A stretch of 64,000 bases of DNA from an uncultured Alphaproteobacteria bacterium. GTDB lineage: Bacteria > Pseudomonadota > Alphaproteobacteria > CAAHEQ01 > UBA3637. This document shows positions 26,800 through 35,185 of the stretch, piece by piece. The notes under the pieces are model-generated. The model worked only from the letters and a program-made list of their open reading frames with translations. It made no database searches and was not told where the DNA came from. Position 1 is the first letter of the stretch, and each line of letters begins with the position of its first letter. The position numbers were made by a program, and so were the translations under genes. The stretch spans positions 3,234-67,233 of the forward strand of contig CAKQGY010000008.1 in the NCBI GenBank assembly GCA_934234055.1. The letters run 5' to 3'.

Positions 26800-27777
26800 C
26801 TAGACCCACTTTAAGTGCTTGAATAAAAACCAAATAACAATACCGATCAGGCACATAATCGCTGTCACGACAACAAATCCATAACTATCTGAATTTCCAG
26901 GAATCCCACCCAGGTTCATACCAAAGACACTGGCCAAAAATGAAAGCGGCAAAAAGATTCCCGCAATCACCGACAGCATATAGGTATTTCGCTGATTTCG
27001 ACGGTCTTCCATATGGGTCAAGGCATCTTGATTGACACGAATCCGTTTTTCCAGCAAGTCAATATCTTCCACGATTCGCCTGATCCGGTCAAAGTCATCA
27101 CGAATTCGCCGATTCGTCTCATCTGTAAACCAGGCGATTCCATGGCGCATCAGGTTATCCAGAACCTCGCGCTCGGGTAACATAAACCGTCGAATGATAA
27201 TAACCTGACGCAATAGTTCGCTTAGGGCCGCGTAAACAGTGTCTTGAAAGCGATTCGTAATAATTGCTTCTTCGTAATCATCAACCATTTGTTCAATATT
27301 GGCAATCGAATCCGACACTCCGTCTAACGTCTGCTCAAATAATATCGGCAGCAAAGCCGCGCTGGACTGCGGTATATCTTCCAAGAAAACTTCGTCAATA
27401 TCCTCCCAATTCAATACCGGCATAGAACTGGCAGTAATCAGGATATTCTCTGTTGCATAAAGCCGCAAAAAGACCAGATCGTCCGGTTCGGCTCCCGGTG
27501 CCATATTGATCGTGCGCAAGACAAGGAAAACCTGATTCTGACGAACGCGCAGGCGTGGCTCACACAATTCTGCGCTCATCAGGTTTTGTCGTGCCCATTG
27601 TGGAATTTGAGGTTGCTTTTTAAGCCACTGCCCTGCTCGCTTATCCGACAGGTCCAAGTGCACCCAAACTGCCTGACCTTCTGTTCCCATATCGGCCAAA
27701 GATGCCAATTTCACCGGTCTGTATGTATCCGACGGTGTCATCACATAGGCTGTTGCAAATTCTTTTTTAGCTTTCAT
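26800..27777 (-). CDS. zntB: CorA-family zinc transporter ZntB
   Basis: A pentameric divalent-metal channel/transporter. The 325-residue protein has a large N-terminal cytoplasmic domain with a long helix (about 150-265) and two C-terminal membrane helices. The signature between them is GMNLGGIPG, which matches ZntB (GMNxGGIPG) better than CorA. ZntB is linked to zinc transport, which fits the metal-binding exported proteins at 31018-31906 only loosely. AAAGGAG precedes the ATG. Confidence 0.88.
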   Translation of the reverse strand: MKAKKEFATAYVMTPSDTYRPVKLASLADMGTEGQAVWVHLDLSDKRAGQWLKKQPQIPQWARQNLMSAELCEPRLRVRQNQVFLVLRTINMAPGAEPDDLVFLRLYATENILITASSMPVLNWEDIDEVFLEDIPQSSAALLPILFEQTLDGVSDSIANIEQMVDDYEEAIITNRFQDTVYAALSELLRQVIIIRRFMLPEREVLDNLMRHGIAWFTDETNRRIRDDFDRIRRIVEDIDLLEKRIRVNQDALTHMEDRRNQRNTYMLSVIAGIFLPLSFLASVFGMNLGGIPGNSDSYGFVVVTAIMCLIGIVIWFLFKHLKWV

Positions 27778-27845
27778 TTCAAAACTCCTTTCCTACCTAT
27801 TTAACACAGAATAAAATCAATTTCAATCCAATTTATAAATAGTCA

Positions 27846-27874
27846 TTGATATTTATTCTCAAATACAGTATGAT
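27846..27874 (+). promoter_or_regulatory. Promoter of prmA-pepP-smpB
   Basis: TTGATA (27846-27851), 17 bases, TATGAT (27869-27874), then ATAGGAGAAACC before the prmA ATG. Confidence 0.65.
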
Positions 27875-27902
27875 AATAAAGTGGTATTTTATAGGAGAAA
27901 CC

Positions 27903-28766
27903 ATGCCATTTGATTTTAAAATTATCTTGCCTGAAAATGCGGTCTCGGTGTTTGAAGAGGCCCTGTCCGAATCGGCCGGAGCGATATTGACCCGCCTGTT
28001 AGAGAAAGGGCCTCACGCCGGATCTTGGGAGCTTCAGGCTATTTTTGAAGAAAGGCCCGATCATGGTGCGTTAAAGGATTGCTTGGCACAATCGGCAACC
28101 CGGGCACATATCAAACCTCCAAGGTTATGCATAAGAAAAATGCCTGACATCAATTGGTTAGAGGCCAGTTATCAAGGCTTTCCGCCTATTGAAGTCGGTC
28201 CCTACTATATTTACGGGTCCCATATTACTACTCCCCCACCGGCCGATAAAATTGCCCTTAAAATTGATGCGGCAACAGCCTTTGGGACGGGCGAACACCA
28301 AACAACACATGGGTGCTTGACGGCTTTGTCAGAGTTGAAAACAACGCCGAATCGTATTCTTGATGTCGGGTGCGGGTCGGGTATTTTGGGTATGGCATTT
28401 GCCAAGACCTATCATAGACCCGTAGACGCCGTAGATATCGACCCCGAATCGGTGCGTGTGGCCTGCTTGAATGTCAAACAGAACGGCCTGAGCGATTTAA
28501 TGTACATTTGGGTCAGTAATGGTTATGCCGATGTATCCGGAACATACGATCTGATTTTTTGTAATATCTTGGCAAAACCACTGATCGAAATGGCACCTGA
28601 ATTAGCCCAACATTTGAATGCAGGCGGCATTGCGATTCTGTCCGGCTTTTTGAATAATCAGGAAAACTGGGTTGAAAAAGCACATTTAGCCGTCGGACTT
28701 TCATTTGTGCGGCGCTATCGGATTAATGGTTGGAGCACCCTGGTTATGAAAAAGGAAGAAAAATGA
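27903..28766 (+). CDS. prmA: Ribosomal protein L11 methyltransferase
   Basis: SAM-dependent methylation of ribosomal protein L11. The 287-residue protein has the SAM motif LDVGCGSGILGMAFAK, an acidic loop AVDIDPES, and FCNILAKPL at the catalytic site (NILA in place of NPP, typical of PrmA). The N-terminal substrate-recognition domain is present. AGGAGA precedes the ATG at 27903. Its stop overlaps the start of the aminopeptidase. Confidence 0.94.
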   Translation: MPFDFKIILPENAVSVFEEALSESAGAILTRLLEKGPHAGSWELQAIFEERPDHGALKDCLAQSATRAHIKPPRLCIRKMPDINWLEASYQGFPPIEVGPYYIYGSHITTPPPADKIALKIDAATAFGTGEHQTTHGCLTALSELKTTPNRILDVGCGSGILGMAFAKTYHRPVDAVDIDPESVRVACLNVKQNGLSDLMYIWVSNGYADVSGTYDLIFCNILAKPLIEMAPELAQHLNAGGIAILSGFLNNQENWVEKAHLAVGLSFVRRYRINGWSTLVMKKEEK

Positions 28767-30409
28767 TATCAGAAATTCGGAGATTTTTAAGTAAACATCA
28801 TTTGGATGCTCTATTGGTCGGGCGAACTGATTCGTTTTTAAGCGAATACTATCCCCCGCAGTCTGCTCAATTAAAACAAGCCACCGGTTTTTGCGGTTCG
28901 GCCGGTATGGCGGTTATCACTCATAATCAAACTATTTTGTTTGTCGATTCACGTTATACCGAGCAGGCCAAGATTGAATCCGCCTTTCAAGTTTATGAAA
29001 TCCCTTCTCAGACAACCCCCTCGGATTGGCTTTCCAAGCACTTGCCCGGTCAAAAAATCGGCTATAATTCCACGCAACGGTCTGTTCTGTGGGTAGAATA
29101 TATGGTCAAAAAAGGAATCCGATTGGTCCCGGTATCCGAATCGGATTGGGAAAGTCTATTTCCGTCTCGAACTGATAAGATTGCTCCGACTTTTGAATAT
29201 GATATCTCATTTTGCGGCGAATCGTCGGCGAATAAAATAAAACGCCTGACCGGTGTGTTAGAATCTCATCAACTGGATGGCTATGTCTTGACAGTGCCGG
29301 ATAGCGTTTCTTGGCTGTTGAACCAGCGGAGTTTAAGCGTTCCGCAATACCCTGTTGTGTTCAAACGTATTATTGTCTTGCGTGACGGAACTATTCTGGA
29401 TTTGCATGAAGATAGAAACCGTCTTCAAGGTTTACGATTGGGACTGGATCCGGCCGAAACGCCTCAATCTTTATTTGAAGAAATTCGATCGGTTGCAAAA
29501 ATCATCACTCTGCCTGATCCGGTCACGGAAATGAAATCTGTCAAAAACCCAACAGAGCAGCAAAACATTCGCCAAGCGTGCTTATTTGAAAGCAAAATTT
29601 TATGCCGGTTTTTGGCCTGGGTAGAAAAAAATAAGGCCACAATCACAGAAATGGATTGCGACACAAAGTTGCAAGAACTACGATGCGAATCGCCCTTGTA
29701 TCGCGGGGATAGTTTTGATACCATTGCAGCTGTGGGAGAACATGCGGCTCGTGCTCACTATCGGGCAGATACTTCTTCCAATGTTTCGGTTAGTTCGGCC
29801 CCCATGCTATTGGTTGATACCGGCGGGAATTACCTGAACGGCACAACAGATATGACACGCACCATCTGTGTTGGCACACCTTCCCCTTTGATGATAAAGC
29901 GCTATACCCAAGTTTTAAAAGGTCATATTGCCTTGGCCACCACCCCGGTACACAAGGGGGATTTACCTCTGGAACTGGACAACCGTGCCCGATCAGCCCT
30001 GCAAGCTGACGGCGCCGATTACGGGCATGCCACAGGACACGGGATCGGTATGTATTTGGCTGTTCACGAAGCGCCGCCCGTCATTTATAAAAGCGCAAAT
30101 ACCCCCTTGCAAGCCGGTATGCTCTTTTCTAACGAGCCGGGATTTTATGACGCCCAGGCCGGATTCGGCATTCGGTTGGAAAATATGATTATGACTTTAA
30201 GCGGCCCTGATAACAGTTTAATCCTGGAAAATTTGCTGTGGGTTCCGTTTGATGGCCGCTTGATTGATTTTACGATGCTGACCACCGATGAAAAGCAGTG
30301 GCTAAAATCCTATCATCAGGCTATCCGCGATCGAATTATGCCGAATTTAAATGCCGAAGATCAATCACTGTTAAATCCATTGCTTGACTTTTTTACTGAA
30401 ATTGCATAA
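28763..30409 (+). CDS. pepP: Xaa-Pro aminopeptidase (M24B family)
   Basis: Removes N-terminal residues preceding proline. The 548-residue protein has two creatinase-like N-terminal domains and a C-terminal pita-bread domain. Metal ligands lie in LLVDTGGNYLNGTTDMTRT (two Asp), ATGHGIGMYLAVHEAP (His), NEPGFY (Glu) and IRLENM (Glu). The long three-domain form resembles eukaryotic cytosolic aminopeptidase P. The ATG overlaps the prmA stop (ATGA), with AAGGAAGA upstream. Confidence 0.93.
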   Translation: MISEIRRFLSKHHLDALLVGRTDSFLSEYYPPQSAQLKQATGFCGSAGMAVITHNQTILFVDSRYTEQAKIESAFQVYEIPSQTTPSDWLSKHLPGQKIGYNSTQRSVLWVEYMVKKGIRLVPVSESDWESLFPSRTDKIAPTFEYDISFCGESSANKIKRLTGVLESHQLDGYVLTVPDSVSWLLNQRSLSVPQYPVVFKRIIVLRDGTILDLHEDRNRLQGLRLGLDPAETPQSLFEEIRSVAKIITLPDPVTEMKSVKNPTEQQNIRQACLFESKILCRFLAWVEKNKATITEMDCDTKLQELRCESPLYRGDSFDTIAAVGEHAARAHYRADTSSNVSVSSAPMLLVDTGGNYLNGTTDMTRTICVGTPSPLMIKRYTQVLKGHIALATTPVHKGDLPLELDNRARSALQADGADYGHATGHGIGMYLAVHEAPPVIYKSANTPLQAGMLFSNEPGFYDAQAGFGIRLENMIMTLSGPDNSLILENLLWVPFDGRLIDFTMLTTDEKQWLKSYHQAIRDRIMPNLNAEDQSLLNPLLDFFTEIA

Positions 30410-30418
30410 AATAAGCCT

Positions 30419-30907
30419 ATGACTAAGACATTCATTACAACAGGGCCTGTGGCCACCAATCGCAAAGCACATTTTAACTACACGATACTGGAAACATTCG
30501 TGGCAGGGATTGTGCTGACGGGTGGCGAGGTTAAGTCCCTGCGGGCAGGACATGCAACAATTAACGAAAGCTATGCCTCTTTTGAGCAGGGTGGCCTTTA
30601 CCTAATCAATATGCATATTATGGACTATGGTGCGGCCAAAGGAGGCTTTGTCAAACAGGTTGCCAGCCGCCCGAAACAATTACTCCTGCGTCAAAAGGAG
30701 TTAAAACAAGTCCGAAACGAACTATTGAAAAAGGGAAAGACCGTTGTCCCGCTGGAATTGTTCTTTAACCAACGCGGACTTGCCAAAGTCAAAATCGCCA
30801 TTGCCCAAGGGAAAAACCTGGTAGACAAGCGTGAAACAATCAAAAAACGAGATTGGAATATAGAAAAAAGGAGGATATTGGCCCATTATAACAACGGAAA
30901 GAAATAA
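30419..30907 (+). CDS. smpB: SsrA-binding protein
   Basis: Partner of tmRNA in rescuing stalled ribosomes. The 162-residue protein has the OB-fold core with GIVLTGGEVKSLRAG and NINESYASF-like elements, and the basic tail with KRDWNIEKRRILAHYN. It starts 9 bases after pepP without a strong binding site. The tmRNA gene is not in this window. Confidence 0.96.
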   Translation: MTKTFITTGPVATNRKAHFNYTILETFVAGIVLTGGEVKSLRAGHATINESYASFEQGGLYLINMHIMDYGAAKGGFVKQVASRPKQLLLRQKELKQVRNELLKKGKTVVPLELFFNQRGLAKVKIAIAQGKNLVDKRETIKKRDWNIEKRRILAHYNNGKK

Positions 30908-30955
30908 AACAACTTATTGATTTTAAATGATTTTTATTTTTTATACAAAAAATGT

Positions 30956-30984
30956 TTGACTTTTGTCAACTTTTATAGTAAAAT
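30956..30984 (+). promoter_or_regulatory. Promoter of the exported-protein cluster
   Basis: TTGACT (30956-30961), 17 bases, TAAAAT (30979-30984), then AGGAGGAAAG before the ATG at 31018. A strong promoter by appearance. Confidence 0.7.
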
Positions 30985-31017
30985 GTAAGAACAATCTGAA
31001 AAGAACAGGAGGAAAGA

Positions 31018-31308
31018 ATGAATCAGAATATCGTATCTAATTTAAGAAACTTGATCATTATTGGCGGCGCTTTAACGAGCGGCTGTGTGGCCGTTCCGCG
31101 TGGCCCTGTGGTTGTTACCGAACCGGTGTTGGCTCCGGCCGTAGTGGCTCCGGCTGTCGTGGCTCCGGCTGTCGTTGTGCCACCTGCGCCGGTTATTGTT
31201 CCAGCACCGATTATGCCGATCGGTCCCGCATTTGGTCCTTGGTACCATCATGGTCCTTGGCACCATCATGGTCCTTGGCACCATCATGGTCCGCGGGGGC
31301 GTTGGTAA
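31018..31308 (+). CDS. Small lipoprotein with Pro-rich and His-rich repeats
   Basis: I do not recognise a family. The 96-residue protein has a signal peptide with lipobox LTSGC (Cys near residue 22), then a stretch of repeated APAVV units (15-bp DNA repeats at 31131-31175), a Pro-rich linker, and a C-terminal His-rich part built of repeated HHGPW units (18-bp DNA repeats at 31233-31286). The His clusters could bind Ni, Zn or Cu. AGGAGGAAAG precedes the ATG. It is first of three exported proteins on one strand. Confidence 0.8.
   Translation: MNQNIVSNLRNLIIIGGALTSGCVAVPRGPVVVTEPVLAPAVVAPAVVAPAVVVPPAPVIVPAPIMPIGPAFGPWYHHGPWHHHGPWHHHGPRGRW
31131..31175 (+). repeat. 15-bp tandem repeat, three copies
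   Basis: Three consecutive 15-base units, GGCTCCGGCCGTAGT then two of GGCTCCGGCTGTCGT, encode APAVV repeats in the small lipoprotein. Confidence 0.85.
31233..31286 (+). repeat. 18-bp tandem repeat, three copies
   Basis: Three consecutive units of TGGTCCTTGGYACCATCA (31233-31250, 31251-31268, 31269-31286) and a partial fourth encode the HHGPW repeats. Copies differ at one position, pointing to recent expansion. Confidence 0.9.
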
Positions 31309-31345
31309 TTTAATTCAATAACAATATAAAAAAGGAGAAAAGAAA

Positions 31346-31906
31346 ATGAAAAAATTAAACAACAAATTGACAAAAGTTCTTGCTTTGACATCTGTGGCGG
31401 TGGCCTGCGTAGCTATGCCGCAAAAGACAGAAGCTCATCCGGGACATGGTTTTGGTGGCCCACACCACATGATGGGTGGTTGGGGTCACGGTCCGCGTGG
31501 TGGTTTTTGGGGCCACGGCGGTCGCAACTTCTGGCCGGGATTCGTTGGCGGTGTCGCCGGCGGTATTATTGGTGGCGCTATTGCTCGCCCATATTACTCT
31601 TATGGCTATGCCGCCCCGGTTGTCTACACAACGCCGACTGTTTATACAACGCCTGTTTATACACAACCGGCAGTCATCACTCCGACAGTTATCACTCCGA
31701 CAGTTACCTATCAACAACCGGTTGCCCAACCGCAAGTGATTGAAAAAACTATTATTAAAGAAGTGCCTGTTCAACAAGAAACAGCCATTCAACAATCTGC
31801 ACCTTCTATTAAGGTTGATGAAAATAATGGCCCTGTTTTGATCAAGAAAAAAGCAATGATTGATGGCAAATTACAAGATGTATATGTGCCGCAAAATCAA
31901 CGCTAA
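31346..31906 (+). CDS. Exported Gly/His-rich protein with YTTP repeats
   Basis: Function unknown. The 186-residue precursor has a signal peptide (about 1-31, ending near KTEA), a Gly/His-rich segment (HPGHGFGGPHHMMGGWGHG), a glycine-rich hydrophobic segment GGVAGGIIGGAIA resembling a glycine-zipper, a Tyr/Thr/Pro-rich repeat part (about 88-130) and a charged C-terminal end. The glycine zipper suggests association with the outer membrane. AAAAGGAGAAAAG precedes the ATG. Composition resembles the lipoprotein just upstream. Confidence 0.82.
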   Translation: MKKLNNKLTKVLALTSVAVACVAMPQKTEAHPGHGFGGPHHMMGGWGHGPRGGFWGHGGRNFWPGFVGGVAGGIIGGAIARPYYSYGYAAPVVYTTPTVYTTPVYTQPAVITPTVITPTVTYQQPVAQPQVIEKTIIKEVPVQQETAIQQSAPSIKVDENNGPVLIKKKAMIDGKLQDVYVPQNQR

Positions 31907-31927
31907 TAATTAAAAATAGGCATTAAA

Positions 31928-32725
31928 ATGAAACATACACAATTATTATTGTCGTATATGGTCTTGTCTGGGTTGCTTGGGTGCGCAACGGCTCCTAAAG
32001 GTGATCCGGCCAAGGCTGCCGAAGCAAATGATTCTTTGGCAAACGAAATTGCTCAAATCAAAGATCAACAAAATGCACGTTATTCATATAAACGGATTCG
32101 CACTGCCCAAGGCGAACGAATCATTGGAAATATGAACTATACGGATAAAAACCAAGCCGAAGTGCGCAAAACTTTCAAAACCGATGAAAACGGCGTCTTC
32201 ACAATGGAGGAATCTGTTGAAAAAGGTTATGGTTTGCCACCAACGACCAAACCGGATATAAAAGGCCCTGAAACGGCCGGTGTCCAGGTGGGGAAAAGCA
32301 GCTTGTCTGACGGTATTTATACCGGAACAATTCTGCGCACCGCATCTGAAAATCATCCGATGACTGTTGAACAACCTATTCAGGTTACTTCATTCGTCAT
32401 GGGTAAAGACTTAAATGCCCGAATCGGGGACACGAAATATGCACCGGACGCCATGTTCACATTCACACCGGACGGTCATGTTGATCCGATTACCCCGGTT
32501 GAAGGGCGTGCTTATGCTTTGATCAGCGGTAAAAAACCGGCCTACTATGTATATGTAGCCAGAGAAAAAACGCTACAACCCTTAAAGGCTTATAAGACTC
32601 ATCGTGATAATACGGAAACTTATTTGAAAAGCGATGTTATTTTTGTCTTTATCGGAACACATAACAGTTTAAGCAAAGAATGCCTTGCAAATCGTAAAGT
32701 TCAATATAACGGTAAAGAACGGTAA
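31928..32725 (+). CDS. Lipoprotein of unknown function
   Basis: The 265-residue precursor has a lipobox LLGC (Cys near residue 19) followed by ATAPKGDPAKA. No catalytic motif or known family is recognised. The mature part is soluble, with a KTDENGVFTMEESV segment and a C-terminal part likely to form beta structure. It follows the His-rich protein by 21 bases and is closed by a terminator at 32729-32760, so it is probably the last gene of the three-gene transcript. Confidence 0.82.
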   Translation: MKHTQLLLSYMVLSGLLGCATAPKGDPAKAAEANDSLANEIAQIKDQQNARYSYKRIRTAQGERIIGNMNYTDKNQAEVRKTFKTDENGVFTMEESVEKGYGLPPTTKPDIKGPETAGVQVGKSSLSDGIYTGTILRTASENHPMTVEQPIQVTSFVMGKDLNARIGDTKYAPDAMFTFTPDGHVDPITPVEGRAYALISGKKPAYYVYVAREKTLQPLKAYKTHRDNTETYLKSDVIFVFIGTHNSLSKECLANRKVQYNGKER

Positions 32726-32728
32726 TCA

Positions 32729-32760
32729 TAAAACTCCCCCGAGAAATCGGGGGAGCTTTC
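32729..32760. terminator. Bidirectional terminator
   Basis: An 8-bp stem CTCCCCCG/CGGGGGAG with loop AGAAAT, flanked by A and T runs, lies between the convergent lipoprotein and tspO genes. Confidence 0.8.
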
Positions 32761-33260
32761 TATCCGGAAATAAAACCCAACCAAACACCGATTTGTGTAT
32801 TATACAAAACAATAATCGTATTCAGATAAAAGGCAAACATACTCCACAACAGCACCGGTAACATCAGGAAAGCCGCCGAACGCGATACAGGCCGAAATAC
32901 TTGAATTGTCCGAATAATAAAGTAAATCATAACGACAATATCCAGCAACGCAAATACAGGCTCCCGTAAATAGAAGTATAAGAACGGCCACAACAAATTA
33001 AAAGCCAACAACATCACAAACGGCCGAGGTGTTGCTTTATTCCAGACCAGCCACCCGGCGATCCCCATCAAAAAATAAAGCACTGTCCAAACCAAAGTAA
33101 AGCAAAAATTTGGTGGAGTCAAACGCGATTCGATCAATGTTCCCGACCAATCAATCCCCTCGGGCGTGATAAAGGTGCTGCCGACATAACCCACCAAATT
33201 CGTTAAAAACAATAAAAAAAACAGGCGCAGGGCTTTTTTCCAAACAGTTTCTCTTTTCAT
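32760..33260 (-). CDS. tspO: TspO/MBR family membrane protein
   Basis: Homologue of the translocator protein that binds porphyrins and cholesterol. The 166-residue protein has five membrane helices and the family segments LTPPNFCFTLVWTVLYFLMG, NLLWPFLYF and WSMFAFYLNTIIVLYN. In Rhodobacter TspO affects tetrapyrrole flux; no such genes are near here. Its start overlaps the hydrolase stop by 4 bases. Confidence 0.9.
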   Translation of the reverse strand: MKRETVWKKALRLFFLLFLTNLVGYVGSTFITPEGIDWSGTLIESRLTPPNFCFTLVWTVLYFLMGIAGWLVWNKATPRPFVMLLAFNLLWPFLYFYLREPVFALLDIVVMIYFIIRTIQVFRPVSRSAAFLMLPVLLWSMFAFYLNTIIVLYNTQIGVWLGFISG

Positions 33261-34006
33261 ATAATCTCCCCAATCAGTTCTGATATTGTCTGTTGGATAA
33301 CGGCCAAATCCAGAGCACGCGAAAGATGATGATTAGCCCCTTTTATCAAAGTAATTTGGACATTTTCTGATTTCACACAATCCTTAATTCGATACAAGCG
33401 ATCAATATGCACTCGCTCATCTTGATCCCCCAGCAATAATCGGCACGGTCCGTTAAAAGGAATTTCACGATCCAGAATCATATACTTTTGAGCATCTTGA
33501 AATAATCGGGGTGTAAAGCAAAAACCAAATGTTTCCGGAGATGGTCCAATCGTTTTTCCGACAGACAAAGCCTGACGTGCGTAATCCGGCAACAGTTCGT
33601 CCCAAATATAAGGTGTAATATCCGGTGCGGGAGCAAGACCGATAAATCCAACTACATTTGACAATCGTTCAGCCAATTGCAAGCCTATCCAGCCACCGAT
33701 TGAATTACCCACAATAATCAGGGGTATCTCCTGTGTCGTTTCCCGAATAATATCTAAAGCATCTTGAATCCCCTGCCCGATTAAAAAATCCTCCGGCTTG
33801 CCCCCCGATTCGCCGTGTGCTGTGTAATCAAAAGCCAGATAATGGCATTTTTCGCGCCGAGCTTGTTCTTGAACAGCATCTCCTTTTCGGCTTTTGCGTC
33901 GGGCAGTCCAGCCATGTAAATAGAGTACGGCCAAAGGCTTACTTCCCTTTTCCCAAGTATAAGCCAAATCAGGCATATTTGTCCTTTTTAAGATATAATC
34001 ATTCAT
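33257..34006 (-). CDS. Alpha/beta hydrolase
   Basis: A 249-residue serine hydrolase. LYLHGWTARRKSRKG gives the oxyanion region, GNSIGG the nucleophile elbow, and LLGDQDERVHIDR and GANHHLS supply Asp and His. The closest match I know is the ABHD10-like thioesterase group (acyl-protein or mycophenolic-glucuronide esterase-like), common in alphaproteobacteria. The substrate is unknown. It is co-oriented with and overlaps tspO. Confidence 0.87.
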   Translation of the reverse strand: MNDYILKRTNMPDLAYTWEKGSKPLAVLYLHGWTARRKSRKGDAVQEQARREKCHYLAFDYTAHGESGGKPEDFLIGQGIQDALDIIRETTQEIPLIIVGNSIGGWIGLQLAERLSNVVGFIGLAPAPDITPYIWDELLPDYARQALSVGKTIGPSPETFGFCFTPRLFQDAQKYMILDREIPFNGPCRLLLGDQDERVHIDRLYRIKDCVKSENVQITLIKGANHHLSRALDLAVIQQTISELIGEII

Positions 34007-34069
34007 TTTTTTCTTGCCCCAAAATATCCTTTATTATATACTTCCGATAAACAAGGATTTCAAGTAAAA

Positions 34070-34792
34070 ATGAAGATATTACACTATTTTATCACAAAGT
34101 TTCTTAATCTGATCTGCCCGCCACAGTGTCCGATTTGCCATAAACCGATTGAAGAGCCCCACACATTGTGCCCCAGCTGTTATGCTAAACTTCATTTTCT
34201 AGCCAAACCTTGCTGTGAAATTTGTGGACGGCCGTTTGAATATGTGGCTTTGGATACTGTAATTTGCGGGGCTTGCGCCCAACATCGCCCATATTTTTCA
34301 ATGGCACGTGCTGTTTTATCCTACGATTCGTTTTCCAAGCATTTAATTTTAGCCTATAAACACGGCGATCATACGGAGCTAACGCCCCTATTGGTAAAGT
34401 TTTTAAGACAAGCCGACAAAGCTGTCTTTGAAAATATAGATGTGATTGTGCCAGTCCCTTTACATTGGACACGCGCTTTATTTCGCCGCTTCAATCAAGC
34501 CGCTTTGCTGGGACAAGCCTTGGCACGGGCAACACATATTCCCTTTTCTGCTCGGTTATTAAAGCGAGTGCGCCACACGCCCAGCCAAGGCCATATGAAC
34601 CAAAAGCAACGGGAAAAGAATGTTAAAAATGCTTTTACAGTTCCCAGACAAGAATCCGTCAAAGACCGCCGGATTTTGGTTATAGATGATGTTATGACCA
34701 CTGGTGCCACCTTAAACGAATGCGCCAGAACCCTGTTAAAAGCCGGCGCAAAAGAAGTTAAAGTAATAACTTTATATCGTGTATTAACATAA
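34070..34792 (+). CDS. comF: ComF family phosphoribosyltransferase-like protein
   Basis: A 240-residue protein with an N-terminal double zinc finger (CPPQCPICHKPI, CPSCYAKL, CCEICGRPF, CGACAQ) and a type I phosphoribosyltransferase domain ending with ILVIDDVMTTGATLNE. ComF homologues take part in handling incoming DNA during natural transformation. The 3' end overlaps the convergent mutT gene by 9 bases. Confidence 0.9.
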   Translation: MKILHYFITKFLNLICPPQCPICHKPIEEPHTLCPSCYAKLHFLAKPCCEICGRPFEYVALDTVICGACAQHRPYFSMARAVLSYDSFSKHLILAYKHGDHTELTPLLVKFLRQADKAVFENIDVIVPVPLHWTRALFRRFNQAALLGQALARATHIPFSARLLKRVRHTPSQGHMNQKQREKNVKNAFTVPRQESVKDRRILVIDDVMTTGATLNECARTLLKAGAKEVKVITLYRVLT

Positions 34793-35185
34793 TGATTTTT
34801 TGCTATTTTTCAAAAATTCAATCAAAGGTACATCAGCCGGACAGAATGTGTATTGGTCCAACTCGGCCGGTGTGACCCAGGCTATCTGTTCATGGGCATT
34901 CAGGAATGCCGGTGTCGGGTTATCACAGGTCGCCCAATATACATGAAAGAGGAAATCACCGCTATCGGGATAAGAATAACGCATTTCTTTACAAAATGCC
35001 CCAACATTGACGGGCATACCCAATTCTTCCATAAATTCACGTCGGATACAGTCTTCCGGGGTTTCACCGGCTTCAACTTTACCGCCGGCAAATTCCCACA
35101 AACCACCTTGACGCATCGTCTTTTTGCGTTGTGCAATTAAAATCTTGCCGTCGTGGACAACAACAGCCATACCGATTTCTCTCAT
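34784..35185 (-). CDS. mutT: Nudix hydrolase, MutT type
   Basis: Probably removes 8-oxo-dGTP from the nucleotide pool. The 133-residue protein has a full Nudix box GGKVEAGETPEDCIRREFMEELG, given here in outline by its G, E, REF and EE-G residues. The start MREIGMAVVVHDGKILIAQR is typical of MutT. It overlaps the end of proS by 4 bases, so the two are coupled. Confidence 0.9.
   Translation of the reverse strand: MREIGMAVVVHDGKILIAQRKKTMRQGGLWEFAGGKVEAGETPEDCIRREFMEELGMPVNVGAFCKEMRYSYPDSGDFLFHVYWATCDNPTPAFLNAHEQIAWVTPAELDQYTFCPADVPLIEFLKNSKKSLC

Noticed and set aside
31355..31795. 146-residue open frame opposite the Gly/His-rich exported gene
   Set aside because: Low-complexity antisense frame produced by the repeats; no start signals.
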